Assembly (NCBI GenBank): GCA_964518765.1
Contig: CAZFJC010000026.1
Location: 1-34,454, forward strand
Source: CAZPNX01 sp964518765
GTDB lineage: Bacteria; Edwardsbacteria; AC1; EtOH8
Length of the DNA stretch: 34,454 nucleotides
Reading direction: 5' to 3'
In this document: piece by piece, positions 23,243 to 31,277 of the stretch
How positions within the stretch are numbered: the first letter of the stretch is position 1
Layout of the letters: each line of letters opens with the position of its first letter
The notes under the pieces: generated by a model
Databases searched by the model: none
The model's input: only the letters and a program-made list of their open reading frames with translations
Told to the model about the DNA's origin: nothing
Made by a program: the position numbers and the translations under genes

Positions 23243-25693
23243 TTATAGCCGACTATTCCACCTCCTGAGCCGGAGCGAATTGGCCACCACGCTCACCGAG
23301 GAGAAGGCCATGGCAGCCGCGGCTATCATCGGATTCAGCGTTATCCCGAATAACGGATAGAGGGCGCCGGCCGCCACCGGTATCCCTACGGTATTATAGA
23401 AGAAGGCCCAGAACAGGTTCTGCTTTATTACCCGCAGGGTGGCCCGGGACAGCTCCAGGGCCTTCGGCACCAGGCCTAGGTCGTCGCCGACGATGACGAT
23501 CCCGGCCGATTCCATGGCCACGTCGGTCCCCTTCCCCAGGGCGATACCGATGTCGGCCCTGGCCAGGGCCGGGGCGTCGTTTATCCCGTCCCCGACCACC
23601 GCTACCATCCTGCCCCCCGCCTGGAGCCTGCCCACAGCCAAGGCCTTTTCCTGGGGTAGAACCCCGGCCATGTGTTTCTCGATCCCCAACTGGGCGGCCA
23701 CCGCTTTGGCGGCGGCCTCTTGGTCGCCGGTGAGCATGGCCGTGGAAATCCCCATGGCCCTTAGCTTGGCCACGGCCGGTCTAGCGCTTGGCCTGATGGT
23801 GTCGGCCGCCGCTGCTAAGCCGGCCAGCTTATCGTCCACTGCCGCCAGCAGAATTGCCTTGCCCTCCGCTTGCATGGCCTCCATCCGCTTGCGCCAGGCG
23901 CCGAAGTCAACCCCGCTTCCCTCCATCAGCCTGGCGCTGCCCACCAGCACCTGCCGTCCCTCGACCTCGGCCCTAACCCCGAACCCAGCCAGGGACTCGA
24001 ATGACTTGGGCTCCGGCGCCCGGATGCCTATCAGCCCGGCATAATCAACCAGAGCCCGGCCGATGGGATGTTCGGAATGGCTTTCGGCGCCAGCGGCCAG
24101 CTTCAGAAGTTCCTCCTCGGTAAATCCCTCGCCCACCACCACGTTGGCCACTGAGAACCTCCCGGTGGTCAGGGTTCCGGTCTTGTCGAAGGCCACCGTG
24201 TTTATTCCCCTTGCCTTCTCCAGCACCTCGCCGCCGCGGATCAGTATCCCCAGCTCGGCCCCGCGGCCGGTGCCAGCCATGATAGCCGTCGGGGTGGCCA
24301 GGCCCAGGGCACAGGGACAGGCGATCACCAGCACTGAGACGGCGTTCAGCAGTCCCAGGTTGGGAAGGCCGAAGGCCAGCCATACTGCGAAAGTAAGGGA
24401 CGCCGCCCCCAGAACAGCCGGCGCGAATACCGCGGCCACCCTGTCGGCCAGGTGCTGTACCGGGGCCTTGCTCCCCTGGGCCTCCTCCACCATCCTGATT
24501 ATCTGGGCCAGCACCGTATCCCGCCCCACCCTGGTGGCGCGAAAGCTGAACGATCCGGCGCGGTTGATGGTGGCCCCTAAAACCTGGTCGCCCGGCTTTT
24601 TTTCAACCGGCAGGCTCTCGCCGGAGATCATGGACTCGTCCACGGTCGATTCCCCCTCCACCACCTCGCCGTCAGTGGCCACCTTCTCGCCGGGCCTCAC
24701 CGAAATGACGTCGCCCGGCAATATCTCGCCTATCGGCACCTCGGACTCGGACTCGCCGCGCCTCACCCTGGCTGTCCTGGGCTGGAGCCCGGCCAGCTTC
24801 CTGATAGCTTCCGAGGTCCGTCCCCTGGCCCGGGCCTCCAGCAGCCTTCCCATCAGTATCAGGGTGATGATGGTGGCAGATGAATCGAAGTAGGTGGCCG
24901 GCTCCAGACCGGCCCCGCGGATGAAAGCCGGAAATAAAGCGACGACGGCGCTGTAAATGAAGGCGGCTGATGTCCCCAGGGACACCAGGGTGTCCATATC
25001 CGGGCTCCGCCGCCTTGCCGAGGCTAGAAGCCCGCGGTAGAACGGCCAACCGCTGTAGAACTGAACCGGGGCCGCCAGAGACATTAGGAGGAAAGGGTCC
25101 CCCAGCCAGTGGGGGAGGTGGGGCAGCATCATGCCCATGCTGCCGATGAAGACTGGAACGGTAAATATCAACGCTACGGTGAAGCGGCGCCTTATGTCCC
25201 TGTAGTAGGCCTCCCGGCTAGCCTCGAGCGATTCGGTGGTCGCTGCAGCGCCAAAGCCCGGCTCTTCTTTATTAGTCGGCTGGACCTGATAGCCTGCTCT
25301 GACGACAGCCTCCGCTATGACGGACGGTTCCGTCACCTTTGGGATGTAATCCACCGTCGCCTTCTCTGTGGCCAGGTTCACCGAGGCCTCCAAAACGCCC
25401 GGCAAGCTCCCGAGGGCCCGCTCCACGTTGGACACGCAGGAGGCGCAGTGCATGCCGGAAATCGACAACACGACTCTCTGAACGGGTACCCGGAATCCGG
25501 CCTGCTCCACCGCCCGCACGATATCCCGGGGTGCCAGCCTGGACGGATCGTATTCCACCGCCGCCCTCTCGGTCGCCAGGTCGATCGATGCCGCCGAGAC
25601 ACCGGAAAGTTTCAGCAGCTCCCTCTCTACGCCGACGGCGCAGGAGGCGCAGCGTATGCCGGATATCGGAATGCGTATTTTCACGGCCCTCAA
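23243..25693 (-). CDS. copA: Copper-exporting P1B-type ATPase
   Basis: 816 residues. There are two metal-binding HMA domains: CASC at residues 15-18 and CASC at 83-86. Then come the P-type ATPase landmarks: TGES actuator-loop equivalent ISGES, the CPC membrane motif in IACPCALG (about 458), DKTGTLT (about 502), HSEHPIGRAL, MLTGDQ and GDGINDAP (about 700). FFYNTVG in helix 7 and the Met/SS of helix 8 match Cu(I)-specific pumps. Known role: ATP-driven Cu(I) export from the cytoplasm. The start is TTG 25693, which overlaps the preceding phosphatase stop by 4 nt (TTGA); a GTG at 25684 also fits. No copper regulator or chaperone is visible nearby. Confidence 0.95.
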   Translation of the reverse strand: MRAVKIRIPISGIRCASCAVGVERELLKLSGVSAASIDLATERAAVEYDPSRLAPRDIVRAVEQAGFRVPVQRVVLSISGMHCASCVSNVERALGSLPGVLEASVNLATEKATVDYIPKVTEPSVIAEAVVRAGYQVQPTNKEEPGFGAAATTESLEASREAYYRDIRRRFTVALIFTVPVFIGSMGMMLPHLPHWLGDPFLLMSLAAPVQFYSGWPFYRGLLASARRRSPDMDTLVSLGTSAAFIYSAVVALFPAFIRGAGLEPATYFDSSATIITLILMGRLLEARARGRTSEAIRKLAGLQPRTARVRRGESESEVPIGEILPGDVISVRPGEKVATDGEVVEGESTVDESMISGESLPVEKKPGDQVLGATINRAGSFSFRATRVGRDTVLAQIIRMVEEAQGSKAPVQHLADRVAAVFAPAVLGAASLTFAVWLAFGLPNLGLLNAVSVLVIACPCALGLATPTAIMAGTGRGAELGILIRGGEVLEKARGINTVAFDKTGTLTTGRFSVANVVVGEGFTEEELLKLAAGAESHSEHPIGRALVDYAGLIGIRAPEPKSFESLAGFGVRAEVEGRQVLVGSARLMEGSGVDFGAWRKRMEAMQAEGKAILLAAVDDKLAGLAAAADTIRPSARPAVAKLRAMGISTAMLTGDQEAAAKAVAAQLGIEKHMAGVLPQEKALAVGRLQAGGRMVAVVGDGINDAPALARADIGIALGKGTDVAMESAGIVIVGDDLGLVPKALELSRATLRVIKQNLFWAFFYNTVGIPVAAGALYPLFGITLNPMIAAAAMAFSSVSVVANSLRLRRWNSRL

Positions 25694-26319
25694 AAATCCA
25701 AGTGATTTACCGGCATTCCCGCCAAGTGGCAGGTGTCATTGAAGGTCTCCATGGCGAATCTATCCCTGTCCCATTCGAATACCGACAGGCTGCAGGGCGA
25801 CAGCTTCACCCTCCAAAATCCCTCCGGCCCCATGCCCAGCATCCGTAGTATCAAGAGCTTGAGGACAACACGGTGGGTGACCAGTGTCAGGGTGCCCGCC
25901 ATACCACCACCCATCGCCGCCTGCAGCGCGGCCCAGGCCCTTTCACCCACCTCCTCCAGCGTGCTGCCTCCGGGTATCCGGACCCGCCAGGGCTCGGTCT
26001 TCCATAGGCGGTACTCGTCGGGAAACCTCACGGCTATCTCGGTGTGGGCCAGGCCCTCCCATAGGCCGAATCCCATGTCGTCCAGCCCGGGATCTATTAT
26101 CACCTCTTTGGACAAGACATCGGCCAGGGCCTGGGCCGTCTGCCTGGCCCTTTTCAAAGGGCCTGACCGGATGGTATCTATCGTTTGACCCCGGAACCTC
26201 TTGGCTAAAAGCAGTGCCTGCTCCCGCCCTGTTTCGTCGAGTTCAACGTCAACGCTGCCACGGAAAATCTGCTCCCGGTTCCAGGCGGTCTGGCCGTGAC
26301 GAATGAGGTAAATCTTCAT
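25690..26319 (-). CDS. Histidine phosphatase (CobC / phosphoglycerate mutase-like)
   Basis: 209 residues. The family signature LIRHGQTAWN starts at residue 5 with the phosphorylated His8. SGPLKRARQTA holds the second Arg, GLWEG the acid Glu, and LVTHRVVLK the second catalytic His. This fits the branch-1 histidine phosphatases, which include alpha-ribazole phosphatase (CobC) and broad-specificity phosphatases; no cobalamin genes are present here to choose between them. GGGAG lies just before ATG 26319. Its stop overlaps the copA start by 4 nt, so copA translation is probably coupled. A good promoter lies at 26347-26375, back to back with the nucleoside kinase promoter. Confidence 0.9.
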   Translation of the reverse strand: MKIYLIRHGQTAWNREQIFRGSVDVELDETGREQALLLAKRFRGQTIDTIRSGPLKRARQTAQALADVLSKEVIIDPGLDDMGFGLWEGLAHTEIAVRFPDEYRLWKTEPWRVRIPGGSTLEEVGERAWAALQAAMGGGMAGTLTLVTHRVVLKLLILRMLGMGPEGFWRVKLSPCSLSVFEWDRDRFAMETFNDTCHLAGMPVNHLDF

Positions 26320-26346
26320 GCTCCCGTTGGATTTTATTAAATTTAC

Positions 26347-26375
26347 AGTATATCAACAAACGCTCCCATTGGCAA
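26347..26375 (-). promoter_or_regulatory. Sigma-70 promoter of the phosphatase-copA operon
   Basis: On the minus strand TTGCCA (26370-26375), a 17-nt spacer and TATACT (26347-26352) match at five of six positions each. It diverges from the nucleoside kinase promoter only about 20 nt away. Confidence 0.65.
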
Positions 26376-26395
26376 GCCTTCTCCGATGATTTCTC

Positions 26396-26424
26396 TTGAC
26401 TTTCGGGCGGAAATAGGATAAATT
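26396..26424 (+). promoter_or_regulatory. Sigma-70 promoter of the nucleoside kinase gene
   Basis: TTGACT (26396-26401) is followed after 17 nt by TAAATT (26419-26424); ATAAAT one base upstream is also possible. The -10 is weak. The predicted leader carries the hairpin at 26437-26454. Confidence 0.5.
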
Positions 26425-26436
26425 AATGTTTTAGTA

Positions 26437-26454
26437 GGCGAGGGAAACCTCGCC
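26437..26454 (+). promoter_or_regulatory. GNRA-capped leader hairpin before the nucleoside kinase
   Basis: GGCGAGG-GAAA-CCTCGCC forms a 7-bp stem with a GNRA tetraloop, followed by TTTAATT. It lies between promoter and start codon, so it could act as a leader terminator (attenuator) or a protein/RNA-binding hairpin. Confidence 0.5.
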
Positions 26455-26480
26455 TTTAATTGCCTCGATAAATAAGGAAT

Positions 26481-28142
26481 ATGACCCACCGACAGATAGA
26501 GATCCAGATGGACGGCCAGCGGCTCCCGGCCAAGGCCGGTGAGCAGGTGCTGTCCATATTCAAACGTTACCCGCCCAAGACCGAGCATAAGGTGGTGGCC
26601 GCCAAGATCAACCAGAACCTGGTGGGCCTTGACGCCCCGGTTCATTCCTCCTGTCGCCTTAAACCGGTTACCTACTCTGACCGCGAGGGCACCGCCGTCT
26701 ATCGTCGCTCCGCCTGCCTCATTCTCTATGAGGCGGTCGAGGAGCTCTTCCCCCAGGCCCGGGTGGTGGTCGGCCAGTCACTGGCCAACGGCTACTATTT
26801 CGATTTCCATAACGATCGGGAGCTCGAGCCCGGGACCCTGGCGGCCATCGAGGAGCGAATGCGGCAGATAGTGTCCGAGGACCGGCCCTTCGTCAAGCAG
26901 TGGCTGTCGATCGAGGAGGCGGTGGAGTTCTTCCAGGCCGAGGGCTACCATGACAAAATCAAACTGTTGGCCACCACCCGGGTGACCGAGGTGCGGCTGG
27001 TGGGCTGCGGCGTCTACCGCGACATCCTCCACGGCCCGGTGGTCCCATCCACCGGCTACATCGACCGCTTCCAGCTGACCGCCTACCCGCCGGGCTTCGT
27101 ACTCCGCTTCCCCCAGCCCAGCCGGCCGGACCGCATCCCCCAGCTGTCGCCCCAGAACAAGCTGTTCCAGATCTACAAGGAGACCGTGGACTGGAACCGC
27201 ATCCTGGGGGTGACCAATGTCGGCCAGCTGAACGAACTGGCTCTGAGCGGCAGCATTGGCGAGTTGATCCGCATCGCCGAGGGTTTTCACGAGAAGCGCA
27301 TCGCACAGCTGGCCGACGAGATCAACGGACGCCGCGGGCGCACCCGGCTGGTTCTCATCGCCGGACCATCGTCCTCGGGCAAAACCACCTTCAGCAAGCG
27401 TCTGATGATCCAGCTCCGAGTCAACGGCCTGAGGCCCATCGCCCTGTCGACCGACAACTACTTCCTGGGGCGTGACCAGACACCTCCGGGGGAGGACGGC
27501 AAGCCCGACTTCGAGGCCCTGTCGGCGGTGGACGTGTCCCTCTTCAACCGGCAGATGCTGGAGCTGCTGGACGGAAAGGAGGTCGATACCCCGATCTATG
27601 ACTTCATCGCCGGCCAGCGCGACCGCAAGACCCAGTCCCTGCGACTGGGGCCGGACGACATCCTGCTGGTGGAGGGCATTCACGGGCTCAACCCCAGGCT
27701 GACCGCCTCGGTGCCGCCTGATCAGAAGATGAAGATCTACATCTCGGCCCTCACCCAGCTCTGTCTGGACGATCACAACCGCATCATGACCTCGGACGTC
27801 CGCCTCATCCGCCGTATCGTCCGCGATCGTCTGTTCCGGGGCTACCCGGCTGCCCACACCCTGTCGGTCTGGCCCGCGGTCCAGCGCGGCGAGGAGCGAA
27901 ACATATTTCCCTACCAGGAGGAGGCCGATGCCATGTTCAATTCCTCCCTGCTCTACGAGACGGCGGTGCTCCGTACCTACGCCGAGCGCTTCCTGCTGGA
28001 GGTGCCCACCGACGACGAAAGCTTCGGCGAGGCCTACCGATTGCTGCACTTTCTTAGGATGTTCGTCCCGGTATTCGCCGACGAGGTGCCGCACAATTCG
28101 ATACTGCGGGAGTTCATCGGAGGCAGCGGATTTGATTACTAA
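26481..28142 (+). CDS. Nucleoside (uridine) kinase with ThrRS-like N-terminal domains
   Basis: 553 residues, matching the long nucleoside kinases that carry a TGS-like segment (about 1-70), a threonyl-tRNA synthetase second-additional-domain-like region (about 75-240: NGYYFDF, LAAIEERMRQIV, VGCGVYRDILHGP), and a phosphoribulokinase/uridine kinase domain. IAGPSSSGKTTFSKRL (about 293-308) is the P-loop; STDNYFLGRD and ILLVEGIHGLNPRL are the substrate and Walker B regions. It probably phosphorylates uridine or cytidine for salvage; the ThrRS-like part is of unclear function. ATG 26481 has AAGGA only 2 nt upstream, an unusually short spacing. A leader hairpin precedes it and a bidirectional terminator follows. 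It is one of only two plus-strand genes here. Confidence 0.9.
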   Translation: MTHRQIEIQMDGQRLPAKAGEQVLSIFKRYPPKTEHKVVAAKINQNLVGLDAPVHSSCRLKPVTYSDREGTAVYRRSACLILYEAVEELFPQARVVVGQSLANGYYFDFHNDRELEPGTLAAIEERMRQIVSEDRPFVKQWLSIEEAVEFFQAEGYHDKIKLLATTRVTEVRLVGCGVYRDILHGPVVPSTGYIDRFQLTAYPPGFVLRFPQPSRPDRIPQLSPQNKLFQIYKETVDWNRILGVTNVGQLNELALSGSIGELIRIAEGFHEKRIAQLADEINGRRGRTRLVLIAGPSSSGKTTFSKRLMIQLRVNGLRPIALSTDNYFLGRDQTPPGEDGKPDFEALSAVDVSLFNRQMLELLDGKEVDTPIYDFIAGQRDRKTQSLRLGPDDILLVEGIHGLNPRLTASVPPDQKMKIYISALTQLCLDDHNRIMTSDVRLIRRIVRDRLFRGYPAAHTLSVWPAVQRGEERNIFPYQEEADAMFNSSLLYETAVLRTYAERFLLEVPTDDESFGEAYRLLHFLRMFVPVFADEVPHNSILREFIGGSGFDY

Positions 28143-28160
28143 ACATCCTCCAAACAGCAG

Positions 28161-28190
28161 AAACGGGAGCCGGCTCGGCTCCCGTTTCTT
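28161..28190. terminator. Bidirectional terminator between convergent genes
   Basis: AAACGGGAGCC (28161-28171) and GGCTCCCGTTT (28177-28187) form a perfect 11-bp stem. T-runs lie on the plus side (CTTTTC) and, inside the stem end, on the minus side. It separates the nucleoside kinase (+) from the DUF4388 gene (-). Confidence 0.85.
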
Positions 28191-28205
28191 TTCACAGCCT
28201 TTGAC

Positions 28206-29252
28206 TCATTTTATCTTCAGGGAATAATCCAGGCTGTCGGCGCTCCGCTGGTACTGTATGCCGCCGATCTCGGCCGGCGCGGCTACCTGTCCCAACGAAT
28301 CCGGGTAAAACCCCTGACGGTACCTAAAGAGCTCCAACCTTTGCTCCATCTCCTCAAGGATCGCTGCCGCCTGGAAACCTCGGACCACATTCGGCGACCC
28401 TGGTCGCTCCCGAGGCGCCAGCCAGATCGCCAAAGCCACGGCCCCGGCCAGGGCCAGGGTTGCCCCGGCTCCATAGAGCACCTCCGACCCCAGCTTAAAA
28501 CCCGACGCGGCGGTCTTGGCCGGGGCCGTTTTTAACACAGGCCTGGGCGCCTCCGCCTTCTTCAGCACCCCTTGCTGGAGCAGGACATGGGCCGCCGAAT
28601 AGGTGCGAAACCTGCCCAGGCCCGACATCTCCACCAGCTCCGCCACCTTGTGCCTCTGCTGGAAGATCTGGAAAAGCTTGTAGGCGTCCGGCTCCACCTC
28701 GCCCGGCAGCTTCTCGGCCGCCCGTTCCAGCACGGTATCGTCAGAGGGAATGGAGCGGGTGATCATCGGCCACTCGTCCTTGCGGCGCATGGCCTCCATC
28801 AGCAGGGGTTCAGCGCTGATGGACACCCTGACCCGGCTGTGGGAATAGAGGTTGGCTTCGGAGTCGAACCGGTAGTGGGCGTCACGCCAGGTAAAGACGT
28901 CGTCGATCACCTCCTGGACCTTGGTGATGATGGCGTTCTCCACCTCCTCCCGGGTCATCAAGTACTCCTTGATTAGGATCTCGTCCACCGACAGACCGGT
29001 GTCGGTCTGGATCTGGAGAACCTTGCGCACCGTCTCCTGGTCCAGCATCTTGGCCCGGAACAGGAATTCATGGAGCTGGTCCTGCCTTCCCCCCTTGCGG
29101 TAGATGGCCCCGGTGATCTCCCCGTCCTTGAAAGAGATGGACACCTGCTCCTCGGCCCGGTCCAGGAAGATGACCCCGGACTTCTGGCTGGAGGCTATGA
29201 GCTGGATGACATCGGCCAGTCCGAATTCCTTGACGTCCCCTTCAAGCGCCAT
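28206..29252 (-). CDS. DUF4388 protein with membrane segment and pseudopilin-like tail
   Basis: 348 residues. Residues 1-120 match DUF4388 (PatA N-terminal-like): GDVKEFGLADVIQLIASSQKSG, then FKDGEITGA, with a second helical part (LLEMIL-like DEILIKEYLMTREEVENAI). A winged-helix-like stretch follows (LFQIFQQRHKVAELVEMSGLG, residues about 185-225). A single membrane helix lies near 255-275 (LYGAGATLALAGAVALAIWLA). The C-terminus (about 290-348: EEMEQRLELFRYRQGFYPDSL) resembles the region after the pilin helix of GspG-type pseudopilins. DUF4388 proteins often act in gliding, type IV pilus or signalling pathways. It follows the TPR membrane protein by 56 nt on the same strand. A specific role cannot be assigned. 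Confidence 0.8.
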   Translation of the reverse strand: MALEGDVKEFGLADVIQLIASSQKSGVIFLDRAEEQVSISFKDGEITGAIYRKGGRQDQLHEFLFRAKMLDQETVRKVLQIQTDTGLSVDEILIKEYLMTREEVENAIITKVQEVIDDVFTWRDAHYRFDSEANLYSHSRVRVSISAEPLLMEAMRRKDEWPMITRSIPSDDTVLERAAEKLPGEVEPDAYKLFQIFQQRHKVAELVEMSGLGRFRTYSAAHVLLQQGVLKKAEAPRPVLKTAPAKTAASGFKLGSEVLYGAGATLALAGAVALAIWLAPRERPGSPNVVRGFQAAAILEEMEQRLELFRYRQGFYPDSLGQVAAPAEIGGIQYQRSADSLDYSLKIK

Positions 29253-29308
29253 GGCGTTTCATCAGCCTTGTATTTTTCTATTATGCCATCGGTAAAATAG
29301 AGCTCAGG

Positions 29309-31189
29309 CTAATCCTTGCGCGTCACCACCGGCAGCCAGGAGGACAAATAGAGGATCACGGCCAGCGCCGCCAACGGCCACCATCCTATCCCCAACTGCT
29401 GCATAGCCCGGGCCGGATGCAGGCCCAACACCCAGCACCGCCAGGTGGCGTAGGTCAGCCCCCACAGGAGGGCCCACAGCCAGCCGGCCATCAGCCTGCC
29501 CTCCACCACCCAGACCGATCCGGGCACCAGAAGGTTCGACGCGGCCGCAACCATCATCCTCCGCCTGGCCCCCAGCGGGCGCAGGCTTTTGATCAGCTTT
29601 TCCTGAATGTCTGGAGACTGGGCGGCATAGATCTTGGCGGCGCACGGCGGGCAGAAGCGGCCGTCCTCTCCTCCGCACCTGGGACAGACCGGCGTCCCGC
29701 AGCTCTCGCAGCATCCGTCCGGCCTGGGCTTGCCCCACAGAAACAGCGCGGCGATGAACAGAGCGAACATCGCCAGCCCCCCGGCCGCAGGCAGCCAGGT
29801 CCTGGGCCCGGAGAGGGTTTCAACCTCGGCCCGGCTGAATCCCTCCAGTATATTCCATCCGGGCCAGACGTTCATCCACAGCAGCCGCTTGGTCAACAGG
29901 GCGTCCAGGACCACCCCGCCGCCGGATCGTGAGGCCCTGTCATCGACCTGGCCGGGATCCAGCGCCGAGGCCTTCTCCAGTTCCCTCTTTCCCTCGGGGA
30001 ATCGCAGGGAGTGCATGTGTACCTGTCCCAGGTTGTAATGGGCCACTGCCAGGCTGGGGTCGGCCGCCAGGGCACCCTCATACAGGGCCCGGGCGCTGTC
30101 GTAGCGGGCCAGACGAAATTGGATGTTCCCCAGATTGTTTAGGGCGGGGGCGTTCCCGGGACGCGAGCCCAGGATCATCAGATAGCGCTGCGAGGCCAGC
30201 TGGTGCCTACCGCTCCTTCCCGCCAGCAGAGCCATGGCGAAGGCTGGCTTAAGATCTTGGGGCCGGCGCTCTTGGGACCTAGCCAGCTCGGCGTCGAGCC
30301 GCCGGCTCCAGGGCGAGTGGTTGGCCTGCTCCAGCAGGGTCAGGTAGCCGTCCCCGGCGGCCCACATCATCCGATGTCCCAGGCTCAATCCGACCGAAGC
30401 GGCCGCCACCATCAGAACCGAGGCCGCCAACAGCATCCTCTCCTTGGTGGCGGCGAAGGCGGCCGCCCAAGCGGCCAGCGCCATGGCCGCCAGGGGCAGG
30501 CTAAATGAGCCGGCCGCGATGATCAAAGCCAGCAAGAAGCATCCTGCGAATATCGCCCGAAGCTTGGGCGGAATCTGGGGGGATAAATATTCCGAAAGGA
30601 AATGGACAATCCGCGGAACCCGTCGCACAGCGGCATAGAAAAGGAAGATGGCTCCCCAGGCCCCCATCAGCAGAGAGGCCCATAGAGTGATGTGCCCGGC
30701 GGCCTTAAGCCATGGCCGGAAATGTTTCAGCGCCTGGCCGACCTGTTGCACCGCCTGTCCGGCGCCGACCCGACGATTCTTCAGAGGGCCGATGATATTG
30801 GCCAGGTTGGTCGGATTGGCCTCCAGGGCCAGGCCGGAAAATCTTTGGGCCAGCTCGGCTCGGCCTTGGCCCTCAAGCTCGTTGGCCTTGGCGGAAAGCT
30901 TTCTGGCGAAGGCCGGAAGATGTATGTCCAGAACCCTGGCCTTGGCGAGGCAGGACTCGGCCGAGACGGCTGCTTCGGCTAGGGAGTCGGACTCCATCTG
31001 GGTCAGGCATCGGGATAGCCAGCTTTCCCAGTCCAACAAACGCGAGAATTCGGCCCCGGCGGCTTCTGATCCATACCCGGCCGGGGTTATGCCCGAGGCG
31101 TAATCGGAGGGCGGCGCCACCCTGTCCTGGGCCAGTAAGGCCGGCCCCCAGACGGCCGCGGCCACGGCTAAAACAACCAGTCTTCTCAT
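29309..31189 (-). CDS. TPR membrane protein with zinc ribbon
   Basis: 626 residues from ATG 31189 (a TTG at 31207 is also in frame). A signal peptide or N-terminal anchor (RLVVLAVAAAVWGPALLA) is followed by a helical region, three membrane helices at about 185-290, and TPR repeats near 330-415 (NAPALNNLGNIQFRLARYDSARALYEGALAADPS, LAVAHYNLGQVHMHSLRFPEGKREL). A further helix at about 470 precedes a zinc ribbon with four CxxC knuckles (CCESCGTPVCPRCGGEDGRFC), then more membrane helices. The layout suggests a membrane scaffold with a soluble TPR face. No family is recognised. It is transcribed with the DUF4388 gene, and its promoter predicts a leaderless mRNA. Confidence 0.75.
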   Translation of the reverse strand: MRRLVVLAVAAAVWGPALLAQDRVAPPSDYASGITPAGYGSEAAGAEFSRLLDWESWLSRCLTQMESDSLAEAAVSAESCLAKARVLDIHLPAFARKLSAKANELEGQGRAELAQRFSGLALEANPTNLANIIGPLKNRRVGAGQAVQQVGQALKHFRPWLKAAGHITLWASLLMGAWGAIFLFYAAVRRVPRIVHFLSEYLSPQIPPKLRAIFAGCFLLALIIAAGSFSLPLAAMALAAWAAAFAATKERMLLAASVLMVAAASVGLSLGHRMMWAAGDGYLTLLEQANHSPWSRRLDAELARSQERRPQDLKPAFAMALLAGRSGRHQLASQRYLMILGSRPGNAPALNNLGNIQFRLARYDSARALYEGALAADPSLAVAHYNLGQVHMHSLRFPEGKRELEKASALDPGQVDDRASRSGGGVVLDALLTKRLLWMNVWPGWNILEGFSRAEVETLSGPRTWLPAAGGLAMFALFIAALFLWGKPRPDGCCESCGTPVCPRCGGEDGRFCPPCAAKIYAAQSPDIQEKLIKSLRPLGARRRMMVAAASNLLVPGSVWVVEGRLMAGWLWALLWGLTYATWRCWVLGLHPARAMQQLGIGWWPLAALAVILYLSSWLPVVTRKD

Positions 31190-31195
31190 GGATAT

Positions 31196-31224
31196 ATGAT
31201 ATTGCAAAGGCCCGGAAAAATCAA
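31196..31224 (-). promoter_or_regulatory. Promoter predicting a leaderless mRNA for the TPR membrane gene
   Basis: On the minus strand TTGATT (31219-31224), a 17-nt spacer and TATCAT (31196-31201) lie exactly 6 nt before ATG 31189, so transcription would begin at or beside the A of the start codon. No ribosome site is visible. Confidence 0.6.
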
Positions 31225-31241
31225 GCTTTATCTGCCGTCAT

Positions 31242-31271
31242 TTGACAAACCCTGCCCATGGCTGGTATCAT
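31242..31271 (+). promoter_or_regulatory. Promoter predicting a leaderless mRNA for rdgB
   Basis: TTGACA (31242-31247), an 18-nt spacer and TATCAT (31266-31271) lie exactly 6 nt before ATG 31278. The TATCAT box and 6-nt gap repeat the arrangement of the divergent gene at 31189. Confidence 0.65.
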
Positions 31272-31277
31272 TGGGGC

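Noticed and set aside
26343..26645. 100-residue minus-strand frame at the nucleoside kinase start
   Set aside because: It crosses both divergent promoters and the leader hairpin and has no ribosome site or domain.
26778..28094. 438-residue frame on the minus strand
   Set aside because: It is antisense to the nucleoside kinase, whose motifs are intact; composition and lack of domains mark it as a shadow.
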